Positions 34,146 to 47,800 of a stretch of DNA of 64,000 nt are shown piece by piece. This DNA is from Edolisoma coerulescens (taxonomy: Eukaryota > Chordata > Aves > Passeriformes > Campephagidae): contig VWZW01007069.1 of assembly GCA_013397115.1 (NCBI GenBank), positions 1,298,405 through 1,362,404 on the forward strand. The letters run 5' to 3'. Position numbers and translations under genes: made by a program. The notes under the pieces are model-generated. The model had not been told where the DNA came from. It saw nothing but the letters and a program-made list of their open reading frames with translations, and did no database searches. Numbering within the stretch: the stretch's first letter is position 1; each line of letters begins with the position of its first letter.

Positions 34146-37100
34146 GATTATGTTTGCTTTGTTTCCTTTGGGAAATCACAGTTCTGTCAGTTTTTCTCTA
34201 ACTTAACTTCCATCACAAAACCATCATTTTCTGCTTTTGCTGAGGAAATCTGACATGACAAAATAACACATTCTCTACTGATTGCTGTCATACTCCATCC
34301 TTTAGCCAATAGTCCACTCCCTCCATCCTTTTCTTTAAAAAGAAAATAAAATCCTTATCCTTGGACAGGAATCTTTTTCTGGTTCAACCTCCATGCTGCA
34401 AAATGGGAAGAGCCCTCAACTTGTATTGACCTCAGCATCCTTAGCTAAGGTCAGAAGCCACATAATGATGCCCCATTTAGGAAAAGTCTCCTTGGCATTG
34501 TGACTTCATGTGCTATTTCACCTGCATCCCTTATTTTAACTGATAGAAAAGGTGCGTGTGGGGTTGACCTGGAGCATATAGAAGGACTTGAGTGGAGTAG
34601 TGACAGGTCCACCACTCATGATGCATTTATCTGGCTTTTGAAATGAGCTCCACCAGTTTTCCCCAGCTCATTGCACATGCCATGCTGGAGGAATGTTCCC
34701 CAGGCATCTTGTTTCTGGTAGGATAATGGGTTTGCTTTTCTTAGATGGAACCACTGTGTGCAGTTTGGCTCTGGATGCATCTGCCTCAGTGTCTGGGTCA
34801 AACACTTTTCATCTTAGGGACAGATGCAGATAGACAGGATTTTAATAGAAAAAAAAAATAAAGCCACCCTTAACCCCAAATCTGTGTTTCATTGCTGTGC
34901 ATTCTTGGGAAGAAATAAATACATTTGGCTCTACCTCTGCTCAGTACTAAGTCATAGTCCCTGCTCCTCCCCTTTGGCTTGTTTTGCCTGACATGGCTTT
35001 TGTGTGGAAAGGGCTAAATACAGCTCAGTCAACATTGGCTAGTCAACTTTTTCAATAGTGAATTCCTCCCTGTGGGCACTTCAGCTGTTTTCCACAAACA
35101 GGTGTCATTGGCTGTTTCAATACGGTGAAATATCTAGTTTTGAGGGGTTTTTTCGTTGTTACTTGGGGTTTTTTGTTTGTTTGTTGGTTTTTTTTAAATC
35201 CAAGTATGTCTGCTTCTACGTTCTAACTCTGGGGAGAATGATATTAGAAAAAATCGATTTGGACTTTTTCAGCAAGTATTTAAGCTAAAATTTTGCTTTA
35301 TTTGGGTCCTGCAATATCATGCTTATTCCTTCCTAATGGGTTGGTTTGTTGTCCTGATGGTGCAAATCACCACCACTTTGCCATTATAGGCCTCAAGAAA
35401 GAAACCCTTCCCTTCAGAACGGGCTGCTAATTTTGCTTCTTACCTTCACTGCATTATAACACTAAAATAGCTCCTTAATAACATCATCCATGTAAATTGC
35501 TTACCTTTCTGTAACCTGATGCTGCTGCCCACTGAACCAACTAACAACTGCACAAAACAAGATTTCTGTGCACATCTGCTTATTGCCCAAACAGCTGGAG
35601 AAGAGTGTCTTGCCTTCTTTGTGCTTCATGCAGAATTCTGTTGTGGTGCTGCTGGAAAAAGAAGTTAAGGGAGGAGAGGCAGTTTCTCAATTGGTTTGTT
35701 TGGGTTTTAAAAGTTTTTTCTTTCCCTTTGAAAGCAACATTAACATTGAAGATTAGGGAAACAGTTTCTATTCTGGGTCATGAATAAAGCATGTTAAGAG
35801 TCTTAGTAGGGACTTGGAATGATACTAAAGGCCATCTTCAGCCACAGAACTCATGTTCCTTCACATAATTTTTTTTTTTTATTACTAAAAAAAAAAAAAT
35901 CTCTGTTCCCCAAAGCCTAGGAGTAGTAATTAAACTGTAGCTGCAGGAGTAATGACTGATATGGGCCCCTTGCCTACACCTTTTAATCTCCACACCCATC
36001 TCTCATCTGGTTTTTGTTTGCCCTAAAGCTTAAGTGGTTTCAAGATCCTCCTCTTGCATGCATGTTCTCACTATGTGCCCATTTAAAATCTCTCCAGGTA
36101 TTTTAACGAATTAATTAATTACCAGTTGTTGACCTCAATGCAAGTAGATCCTGTAAGTCCTGACTCACATCAGGCACTTTTCTTAGCACAGCAGCGCTTC
36201 TGGGGGCTACTCCAAATTGAAACCTTTGTGTTGGCCTGTAACTTTCTGTTCAAAACCACTCTGTGTAACCCTGATTTTGGCTTTCCCTGCCAAAGCAGGA
36301 AAAGCAAGGGTGGCATTAAGGACATGAAAGGCGGTATTTCGGGAAGCACCCAACCACATAATCTCCCTGGAATATTCTAGGGTTTTCCTGTTGGAGTGGG
36401 TATTGGCACAAATCATGTGGGACGAGACCAGTAAGAGCAGGTGGGATTTCTGTTAGCACCTGTAATAACTGGTAGATTTGTCCCCTCTAAAGTCTTCTTG
36501 TAAAACAGGAATTAGGGCTTCTCATAGCATTACTGGGTGATAACCTGGAACACGAGCCTTTGAAACGTGTTCACTGCTGGAATCCACGTAGTGCCATGTG
36601 AGAACAAAATGCGGTAATGATAATTGCTCATTATCTAATTATACAAGAACTTAGAGCCCCAGAGGGTGAAAACTATTTAAATGGTTATCCGCTCTTAAAA
36701 TGGCAACCAAAAAATGAGGAAAATTCATTCTTTTGGCTCTTGTTCCATTACTGTCAGCAAAGTCATGTGTTCCTTGAGAAGTGAATGAGACAGTCCAGTA
36801 TGGACAGAGTTCTCTCTGTCCTGCTGCAGGGATTGAGGCGGGAAGCTTGCTTTCGGGAGAGTCGTCTGCTTAGTCAAAAGTACCTCAACTTTTGAGCTAC
36901 AACTCAAAATGAAGGAGGATTCATTGACCCTGGTTATCCAGGAAGGCAGCCAACACTGGCCTTCAGAGCGGTATGGGTCACCTTTTACATTTCCTTGTGC
37001 AGAATTTTAAAGAGAGATGTCTGGACCACTTGGTCCCTTGATGTGGATGTAGTGTGCTAGGGGCAGGCCTTGGTTTTACCCTGTGTTGAGGCGTGCTGCT

Positions 37101-40100
37101 TCCACCTAGGAAAAGTAGCTGCCTGTCAAAAAAAGAAGTCGTGGCATTTTTCTGTGATTCAAGATCCTGCAGATTTTGCTCCAGCAGTAGTAGACCTCTG
37201 TAAAAACCCTTATCCTGCCAAATCCAACAATGATTAGCACCTTATTTAACTTAGCCCTAATTTAACTTTCCAAAAAGTACCACACAGCCCCAACCTCATC
37301 TTGAGCCACATGCCTTCCTTTGGAGCCCTCATTCCAACCTCTCAGCATTCATATGCTACTGCTGCCCAGGTAAAACACCAAGCCCCTCACTGCTTAAACC
37401 AGGGTCCCCCAAATACAGGGGACATGCCAGCCCTTCCAGGGCCAATTCTGCTGACCTGCTGTTCTTGGGGTGCTGGAGTGAGATGAAGGCAGACAGCAGG
37501 CATGGCTCAGCAGGACCACACACCTGAGCTTCTATCACAGTGGTGCTCCAGCAAGCAACAGGTGCTGAGCTTCTGTGGCATTTGGAAAAGCAGCGTTCCC
37601 CTGCCTGTCCTGCCTGTGTAACCCAATACTGCAGGCATTCTCAAAACACAGTCTGTAGGCTATAAAACACACCTGCGTGGTTATGGTGCTCTCTGGTAGC
37701 TCACAGCTCACACCTGGGACACCGTGGAAGACACTGGTTTAGAGCTGTTGGCTTTGCAGTGAGCTACAAAGCCCAGATATCTACCCCACCAGAAAAGCCC
37801 CCTCTAGCATAACCTAGAATTTCTGCCCTTTCCAGAGCCTGGGACTAATGATTTTAATCAGAAAAGGATAATTTAGATTAGGAATGAAAGTTCAGCGGAT
37901 GCAGCAAAACCCAGGCAGTTTCTGGGAAGCAGCTGATGCTCTCTTGTCCACATTCTTGCAGTTACAGGGGTGTGTACACTTTTGGGTTGCCATTGATTGC
38001 AGAGCTGTTAGCTGGATGTCTTACATATTCAAACTGGCTTTTTTCCTACTTTCCCAAAAAGCAAAATGCAAGTTTCTGCTGTTAAATGTGGGGGGTACTA
38101 ACTTGGGAGGTAGGTTGGTCCCTTGTAAATCAGAATGCTAGGAGGTTTTCTTAAGGAGTGGAGTGGGTCAGAAGGAAGTGACTCTTTATTTTTTTAATTA
38201 CCCATCCCCCCAACATTGTAACACAGTTGTTGCTTTCAAGAATATGCATGGTCTGTTTTCTTCAGACTATTGGCTCATCTGGTAAAATAATTAGCTGTTA
38301 GGCAGACAGAGGGAAAGGATCACATCTGCACAAGACAGGAAGACTGGGACAGTAGAAAGAGGGAAAAAAAATTCCCTGCTTGAATCACAGCTGCCCACCA
38401 TGCATAGTAACAGAGCTTGCCAAGAATATTCAAATTGATTTAGGAAGAAAAGCTGAGGAAACTGTTTAACCCCAGCCTGCTTGGATCCGTGACAGTATCT
38501 CCATGGGCTGCTCTGCTCCCACTTTGGGCTGAAAGAAAGGTTTTCAAGCTGCCTGTTTCCCCAACCAGCCTTCCTGTGTCCCCCTTCTCTTCTGCAACAG
38601 GAACACAAAACACAGACTCATTGCTGGGCATGAGGCTGTGAGCAGCTTTCCACACCAAGAAAATAACCAAAGGTGGGAACATTTATTTCATATTGATGGG
38701 ATTAAGTTGTAATTGGATCATGTGATTAAAACCAAGAGGCAGGCAAGTTATTCGTGACTAATTTGGGGCAATGGGAACCTTCTTGCTGCCTGCTGTATAC
38801 TCTGAATTAGGCCCCTTCTCAACAGAAGTGGTCAGCATGTGCATCATCTATAAACAACCTCTTTGAGTGTTTGAAGCCAAAATCACTTGCTCAAGAGTTT
38901 CTGAGCACACGAATCCTTTGCAGATAATTTGCAAGCAGATGAGAGAGTTTTACATCAAAAAATGAGTAGCAATAGTTCAGACATGTGAGTCATCCAGCAA
39001 ATCCCTTTCCCGACTTAAATCAATCTACATCTGTAAGGATATACTCATTTAATGATTAAAAAAATGGGGCATTTGGAGTATTTGTTCTCAGAACCTGTTT
39101 ATCTCTGGGACTGTCTTTTTCTGCAGGAATCCCAGGCTCACTCCCAGCACTATCTTTGGGATAAATCCACAAAAAAAGATAATTGTAGAACTGCACAGAA
39201 TTGTATCCAAATAAAATAAAAGTGCTGTAATGCAGGTGTTTCAATACTCGATTTCAGGTGCTGGTCCCACCTAAGCTGTGGGTGGGCTTTCCTTGCCAGC
39301 TGGAGCAGCCAACTCCAGCATTAAGCCCCTCCAAACCTCTGCTCAGCTGCAACCTCCCCTGTAACAGGAGGCCTTTGGCACGTAAGCTTTTTTCCAGTTA
39401 AAACACAAGTTCCCTCAGTACCTAAATGTCTGCTGAGAGGTGAATGCAGATCTGTTGAGACCCTGACAGCACTGAGCAGCTATGTGCTGTGTCCATGCCT
39501 AAACCACAACCAGCAAAGCATTCTCCATTAAGCTCGCCTGCGGAGGAGCCAGGCTGGAAGATGTGTGCTCAAGATGTTTTTGGATCAGGTCTCCCACAAA
39601 AACAGCTGTGGGAGGAAATGGGCCCAGTAGTCAGACCACATTCACCATTAATATTCATTTATGCACAAATACTAACACAATCATAGAAGACTTCTAAAGG
39701 AATGAGCCTAAATATCTTCAGGAAGACAGCTCTGTGCTCTGGACAAATGATTTAGAGGCCACTGAAAGGAAACCCAAACCCTCTTCCTCTCTTTCATGAG
39801 AAGGGCCTCTCTTGCAAAGAGTTCCTGCCTGTGCATCCTGATGAGGAGGAGACATCTCCTTGTAACACAGGATGAAGCACCTGGCTGGCTTCAAGGGGCC
39901 ACAGCGGTGTCTTCAACCTCTCCGATTTGCCACCGTTTGGCAGCTCCCTGCCCACAGCTGACCAACTCCTAGGGATCCATTACACACCCTCCCACATGCA
40001 CCAGCATGGAAGAGGTACCTGACAGCCCCTAGAACTAGCAGCTCCCCCAGACCACAGGAAAGCCACATCCTTGCATAGATTCAGATCTCCAGTTGCTGTG

Positions 40101-41958
40101 TAGCTCCTGCTGGAGAAAGATGATCCTCCCCTCCTGCAACATGAAAGCACTAAGCAGGGATTGGATATAAATGAGTGTTGCAGGAAGGCTCAGAAACAGA
40201 AGTAAATCAGGCTGTACCTGTACTCCGCTGGATATGTTTGAGGGGACATGTTTAGTTATAAAAGAAGCAAAGAGGAGTGAAACAGAAGAGGAACAAGAGA
40301 TGACCAGGAACAGAGGGAGAGAAGGCAATGAGATGGATACCACTGGCTTACTCACCATAGTTACACAGTCAAGACCACTGTGACAGAAACATTTGCTGGC
40401 CCTTGCTGGCGACCACGCCATCAAGCATAGCCCAAGGATGCGCTACAGAGGACATGGTTTGTCACCCCTTTCTTTGTGTGAGGTGACAACAATCAATGTG
40501 CAAATGTGTGGCACTTCTCCCAAGGTTTAGAGTACAGTAGATGCTCATCCCTGACCAGACTCCTCCTGAAGTCGATGAAATAAGCCCTGAAAGGGATCAG
40601 AAAGGCATTGAGCAGAGCTCTAGGTGTTCAAGGAAAATTTTCACTTGTTCTAGCACTGCATTTTTAGTTAAAGTACTTGATGCTTCAATTACTCCCTGTT
40701 GGAACCAGCTATGTCACAAGGAACACAGTAAAGATGGAAGTTTGGGTTTTCCTTGAGGACGCTGCTCCATTTTGAAGGGCAAAGCCTAGAAAACTGCACA
40801 AGAGGGAGGAGACATAGAAACCTCCTCCTCAAGATTTGCTCAAGTTCCCTGTTCATGCAGAGAAGTTATTAAAGGAATAGGAAGTGTAAACACACTAACA
40901 CCAGAAATACATTTTCTTTCAAACCAAATTCCTCTGTAAATCAATGTGAAGGAGCAAACACACAAGACCAAATCCAAACCCCATGTCATTGCCTCATATA
41001 GACAGTTAAGCATCACCTTACACTGATAGTCCATCTGATTTTCAATATCTGCAAACACAAGGCGATGGCTGCCAACTTCAAGGGAGATGTTCACGTGCCC
41101 AACAGGCAGGATGAAGCTTTAAAACCACTGGTAGTTACACTTTTACTGCCAGAAGCAACATTTTAATCTAAGTATTGGCTCCTGACAAAGGCTGTATTCT
41201 GAAGCGCTCCAACATCTTTGCTCCATCTGAGTAATTGCAAATCCCTGTCTTTAATCTACTTTCAAGAATTGTTTGGTTTGGGGTTTTTTTCTTAAGTACA
41301 AAAGAAAATGTTTCTGTGTGTACATTCATGGCAACAGAGCTACACAGAGACATAAACTAGTGGAAAGCCCATATGTTGAGAGAATATAATATGTAATGAG
41401 AACTGCTGCATTTTTGTAAAATGTAATGGGACAGATACGCAGCAGCTGTGGGTTACTCAAGAAGCAGCTAATTTAGCAAGCTGAATTCAAGGATATTTCC
41501 CAGATCTCCCAAACAATGAATAGCAGTGTTGTTTAGGATTACCATTATGCCTTACATCCTCCTTTGACTGGAAGCAGGGGGAGGAAGCCTCTATCTGTGC
41601 TTCTGGGGCAGAAGTACATGATTAGTGCCTAGCTATCATACAAAGTCCCAGGGGAGCAAGGGGGTCTGGACTTGAAGGAAGGAAGGAAATTGTGTAGGAT
41701 AAACAAAAAAGAGCCTCAGGAAAGCAGTCGAGATGGGCAAGACTTGGTGAAAAATAGAAAAGAGAAATTAAAAAGGAAATATTGAAGGGATTGACTTGAG
41801 TTCTAACTAATATTAAACTTTAAAACAAACACACTGTCTTCTGAAACAGCATTAGAAATTTAGAAGGTTTGTATTTTTATATATTTAGGTTTGCTCTAAG
41901 GCAAGGCATTACCCATTTCAAATATATTAATAGAAGTTTTAAGGCTTGATTGCCCTTA

Positions 41959-42028
41959 GATTTTACTTACCCTTCCCCCTATTAAAAAAAAAGGGATTTT
42001 ACTTACCTTTCCCCCTATAAAAAAAAGG
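41959..42028. repeat. two-copy 36-bp tandem repeat
   Basis: GATTTTACTTACC followed by a C-rich stretch and an A run appears at 41959 and again at 41995, with few differences. It looks like a recent local duplication. Confidence 0.85.
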
Positions 42029-42323
42029 AAGATACAGACAACCTGGATGGAGTCACAGCTCCATTTTGCTGTTCACTGAGGAGACAGGGCTGGTGTGTTC
42101 TGTTCTCCTAAGGTGGCCAGTTTGCCACCAGCCCAGGTACCCTGCAGCCACCCCAGAGAGTCACAAACAGCCCCACAGTACAGCCCACTAGACCCAGATG
42201 CCCTCACTTCCCACTGCAGCTGGAGCTAAGTGCCTCATATTGAAGAGGGAGATACACCAGTGGACCCACTCCAGGTTCTGCTTTTTTATGTATTAAAACA
42301 GGTTATACACACTGCTTAAAAAT

Positions 42324-42344
42324 AAAAAAAAAAAAAAAAAAAAA
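42324..42344. repeat. poly(A) run, 21 bp
   Basis: An uninterrupted run of 21 A bases, the longest homopolymer in the window. No retrocopy body could be recognised to its left, so it is listed only as a simple repeat. Confidence 0.9.
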
Positions 42345-44766
42345 GGGAGGAAAAATGAAAAATGGGGCTACTTCAAACTCTGGCTCCCTATAAGATCTTC
42401 ATTTTTGCGGGGAAGGTCTCTGCAGTGTAATGGCAGTTTGCGGCCACCCTTCTGCAGCTGGGAGACAGGGAGGATAGGGATTCACTAATCTGGAATAATT
42501 TGTGGGAGGATTTACACATGTAAACAAAAGTGACCTTCACCAAAGTAAGAGATTACCTGAGTGAATAGACTTTCTAAAGGATTTTCAGATATAGTAACTT
42601 GGTAGTAGGAAACTGCAAAGGACATTGTTGCATTAAGATATATTGCATTTATCTGTTTCCTGGATCTGATATTAGAATTTCCTCTTGCTGTACTATTGAG
42701 ATAACCAAAACCTCTGCCTCTCTATAAAAGAAAAATGCTTGATTTCCAAACAAATGGGATGAGCTTACACAACAGAAGTGCAAGGAAAATCCACTTCTCC
42801 TGGCCAAGCTCTGCTCCACTGGTGGAAATCAGGAGTAAATGCCTAAAGCTCCAAAACTTGATGTGAACTCCTGGGGGTAAAGCAGAGCAGAGGCTCGTGC
42901 TTAACCGATGGAGTCATTCCCACAAGCCCAGCTTTAGAAATCCATTATAGCAACAGGCTCAAGCCAAACCTTTTGCTTAGTTACACGGAGAAGGGATTGC
43001 TCCTGGTGAAATGAATGTTAAAATCACTGAGTGGCTTATGTAATATAGCATTGGGCCTCCAAAGTGTTTTATGGCAGAGGAGCACATCTAGAGTCAGCAA
43101 AAGGCTATCCTGGGCTAAGGACTTTGCTCTTTGCCATATAAGAGCTACACGTGCAAGTCTGTGTGTAATTCTGCTTCTTGAACCACACTTAAAGTGAGAT
43201 AACACAGCTAAAAGTTTGGGAACTACCTGAAATAAATGCATTTTAAAATACATATTTTTTTCTTCTTAAAAGTTTTTGAACAGACCCTTTATATTTAGTG
43301 ATACACAAACACCACTGCTCTCATATCAGAATGTGATTCCCAGAGCAGTTCATTCCTTTGCGCAAGGACAAAAGCCCAGCCCATCATCAAGAGGAGCTGG
43401 AGTTTATTCAGGAGTCCATAGGAAACAGCTGTTGCTTTCAACCCAGCCTCTCCTTTATCTCCTTTATTGTTTATTCATGTCTCAGCTCATACTAGCCACT
43501 GTGAGCAGGTCAGGACTCTGCACTCCAAAAAGCTCCTCAGAAGCTGATGGAACTCAGCCCAGTGCCAGTAGGACGGAGGAGCTGGGTTTTATATTATTCA
43601 ATTCCCAGGTGGTGACAGAGGTAAATTCCTGACTTCATTAGCTAATAGTGCAGACGACAGCCAGGCCTTTGCCCTGGATTTTTGCAGAGGGGGGCAAACG
43701 TGCAGTGAGTTGCATGAAAGAAATCCAATACAACAAGGCAAAAATGGAGGGTGCCTTTGGATATTTCTCCCCTTCTCTCTGAGTTTGTTGACAATTCCTT
43801 TGTACTGCAAAGGATGTTTACTCCCCCTCTCTTCTGTAACGATGTAGTGAGTACGTCTGTGCTTACAAATCTGCAGATGTTTATCTGTAAAGACTGTGCT
43901 GTGGTGTAACAACATGCAGAAGTGGTCCAGAGCCCAAATAGACTGGGGTTATTTTCTGCAGAGAAGCAGGGAGTTGTGACCCCAATACATTTGCTGGAAA
44001 TTTGCTACCAGGCAGGGGGAAAAAAGGCAGTAATGAGCCCAGTGTGAAGAACAGGAAAATAGAAGGCAAGGCTCCCACGTCCTCCTTCTAACTGCCTTCA
44101 TTTGTCTCTGTTTCCCAGTCAAAATGTGGGTGTAATTGTTCAGGCATAGCATGAAGCTTTAAAGACTCACAGTGGATACGGCATAGCGGGAGGACAGCAT
44201 GATGTCAGCAAGAAATGAGTTATTCTCCTCAGCAGTGAAAGAATTAGTGAGCTAGAATTCCAGGGATGTCAGGACTTCAGTTCAAACTGGAAAGAACATT
44301 TCAGCTCACCAGACTGGCAAGAGACAGAGCGATGACCCTTCGTCTCCCCTTGAAGAAAAGCTTTCCTGAGTCACAAACCATCCAGAGCTGTATGTACCAC
44401 TCACACCCTTCAAAGTGCTGCAAAACCCAAAGCAGTGTCCCCATGGCGAGAGAAACCAGAGTTTGCCACTTGGAAGGGGAGAGGAGAGGTGAATGCCTGC
44501 TTGTGAGCAGACCTCTTTTCATTTAACAGCAGATGACGGTGTCACTTATTTTCACAAACAGCTATTTAACATAAGGAAGCATCATGAATAGAGAACAGCA
44601 GATAAGGCATAAATTATACAGCTAACTCAAGAATATGGCTCCTACTCAACTTTAAAAGGCAGGCCAGATGTCTTCAGATACTGTCGGCTGTGAGTCGGTG
44701 TCGCAAAACCCTTTCAAGCTCAGCTAACTCAAGTCACAATGTGCACTTGATTTGCTTGGCTGAACG

Positions 44767-44828
44767 GGGAACTTCCCGGGCTGTGAGCAGGATCTACGCA
44801 CAGCTGAAAATACGGTGGGAATGAGTCA
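44767..44828. promoter_or_regulatory. kappaB-like palindrome and AP-1 site pair
   Basis: GGGAACTTCCC (44767-44777) fits the NF-kappaB consensus and is nearly symmetric. TGAGTCA (44822-44828) is a consensus AP-1 site. Their closeness in intergenic DNA suggests a possible enhancer; there is no functional evidence. Confidence 0.25.
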
Positions 44829-47800
44829 GTTCCTTGGAGCTTGCGTGGGAAGCAAAGACAGAACTGTGGGTGGCTTCAAAGTGTTAAACAGCCTTTTAAA
44901 TTCAGGCCCAGTTTCTCAGAGGAATAAGGAAACAGAGATACTCACCCAGTCTGGATTTACTTCCATGTCTTGGGTCAGCCTCGAGAAAATTGCTCTCTGA
45001 TAGTAACAGCCACTTCCCAGGCACATAGATCCACTTGCTCCCAAGCCAGTTCAGCTTCAGATGTAATTCTGTGTAGTTTAACAGCAACCCAATTAGTCCC
45101 TCACCCACAGCAAGGCAGCAGCAGCTGGCCATTCTCTCTTAACATCTGCAAGCTGCCTCCAAGGCAAGGAAGAGCCCCACCAGCTCCAGGCTGGGCATTT
45201 CTCTGTCCATCTCTGCTCCCTGCATTTCACCCCTTTTGCTCGAGCTGCCTGGGACAATAACTCTTCCAACACAAGCATCTCACGTACCCAGTCCCTGTGA
45301 TGACAGAGAGCTACTTCAATCTTTCCAGCTCTGTATCAGCAGGGAGTTTCCCCACCCCAAAGTCTATCATTTCACCTCTGGTGCCAAGAACTTTGGGATG
45401 TGGTCCTACCCACAACTGGTTTGCGCATCTAAGGGAAAGGGGATGCTGTGGGTTAAATTACCTGGTGCATTGGAAATTCAGGCCCCATCCAGTTACCTCC
45501 TGCCAACTGTTAGCCATTCAGCCTGGTTCTCCTATAGTGCAACTCGAGTCTGGTCAGCTCTAAAGAGGATTTATTGCTTTTACTGGATCAGGCTCACCCT
45601 TCCATTTAAGTGGATTAATGTGGGCCAGCTCCACACAGCATTAGCCAAGTCAACAGAAAGTTCCCTACTACTGGCAATGTTGTTGTTTTTTCTCTGTCAC
45701 GATGAATTTTTAATGGTCTTTTTGTGCAAGAGCAGCTTTGCAAAATCTTAGACTCCTGCTTTTCAACTTAGATGATTTGGCATGTGAAGAATGCAATGAA
45801 TATTTAAACCTGTAGCTTGGCATAGCCTCCACAGAGCAGCTAGAAACCTAGTCCTGGTCTTTTGGGGACTAGCCAGCAGCAATGCAAAACCCCAAGCCTG
45901 GAGGAACAGCATGGGCATCTTATGAGGTTACATCAATCGTCGGTGCTCAACCAAAATCACTCTAACCTATCATTCTTTAGATTCTTTTAATTAACCTCAG
46001 GACTCATATGGAGGAGCTGCACATGGGTGGAGCTGTGGGTTATTTGATAGATGACTCAGATCGGTCTGCTGGTCATATTTTATTCACGTGAGAGTAACTG
46101 CTGGGGGCTGTTATTTACCTCTGGAACCAGGGTCCTCAACACCGCAGACAATGTGCAACCATGTGGTAACAATCTCTGCCTGGAAGATCTTACAATCAAA
46201 CCAGATTAGACAAAAGGGTCAAAAAGGAAGGCACCCCTCTTTTGCCCTCCTTGTACACATGGGTGAACTAGGGGCTCGCACACACATTCAAGCAGCCACC
46301 AATTAAGAGTTTACTGTAACCCCTTTGTACGCAACTTAGCCCATGGCAAAATCAAGGCAAATCGACTTAGCTTTATTGGCTGTGAAAGGGCACCCGGTTC
46401 AGGAGCCACCACCAGATATCCTCCATCATCAGCTCGAACACGCAAGGATAGATGCTGGAATTCAGCCAAGACAATGTGGCTTTCATCTTTTACATGAAAG
46501 GGGGCTCCCTTTGACATTTTGAGGCCCACTTTTTAAAGAGCTGTTATGCAAACTTCAGCTCACATGAGCTCGAACAATACGGCGGCGCATACGACCGAAA
46601 CCTTCAAGGCAAGCAAAGTTTCCATGTGCTCTGCAACGATGTACGTGGGAACAATCCCAATGGCTGAACAACTCAAACAGGTATCAGTTTGCAACCACCA
46701 GCCACAAAGGGTGGCAGTGGAAATAAATTTCTGGTCTCAGTGTCCTCTGAGCCATGGTTTCAGTAGAGATATTAGCATGGAAAGATGCACATTTCTTCAG
46801 AAGCCGCTGTTGCTCTCTGTCTCTGTGTGGCCTTCTGGAAATCCCAGATCTAAATATTGGCAGTTCTGTGCTATTTAACTTGTGAAGCCCTCCTGTAGCC
46901 AGTGGCCTTCTTCACACATGATTATATTCAGAAGGCTCCATAGGCTGGTATGTCATTATCTCAGTGTGTTAATTGATTAAGTCTGGCCCACATACAGTCA
47001 GCTGGACTATTCCCTTTTGGGTTGTTATTATTAGCAAGACCCAGACATTTTAAGCCTTTTGGAGCATAGGAATCTGTCTCATCATCAAAGCAGAAGCCCA
47101 CGGAAATCTCTTGGAATCATTGGCTTTCCAGCTACAATATGATAGTCATATTGATGCACAAGAAAGTGGTAAAAAAAGGTGAATGCAGACTTTAATCTGA
47201 CAACAACAAAACAAATCATCCACCTACAGTCCTTCAAAGATGCAGCCAACACTCACAGCTGAATTAACAAATTGTGAAGCAGACCCTCTAGCAGCTAGAG
47301 TCAGACTGAAAAAACCCAGGGCATTACTCGAGACACTTCTTTGCTCTGATTGGGAAAACATGTCACTTCCCTCCTAGGTATCACTGGTATATGTTAAAAC
47401 AAGTATTCCACAAGCAATGAAATAAAAAGGGCTTGGTTTCTAAAGGATGTGTCTGAGCACGACTGGCTGTTTGAGAGGTATGGTGTGAAAGCAAAGCTGC
47501 TCTTGTGGGGTGGCTGTTTAGTGTCCAGCAGGGCATGACTGCCAGCTGAGTTTATCCACAGGTAAGGCACTTGTAACAAGGGTTTTCCCACACTGTTTGC
47601 CCAGTGTCTAATCAGGGATGAGCTCAGCAAGAGTACTAAGAGCTCTCTGTTTTACCCAGCTGCCTATTTTTATGAAGCCTGTAGGAAATGAATGTCTTCG
47701 AGACCTCAGTCTGGTTTTCCCTGGACATGTGGCTCAAGAAGAATTACTGGAGCAGGACAAGCAGAAGATTAATGGTGCAAATACAAATCTGTAAGAAACC

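Noticed and set aside
45236..45751. 171-codon plus-strand frame in the intergenic region
   Set aside because: No motif or family recognised and no supporting gene structure; about the length expected for the longest chance frame here. A protein search with a conserved hit would overturn this.
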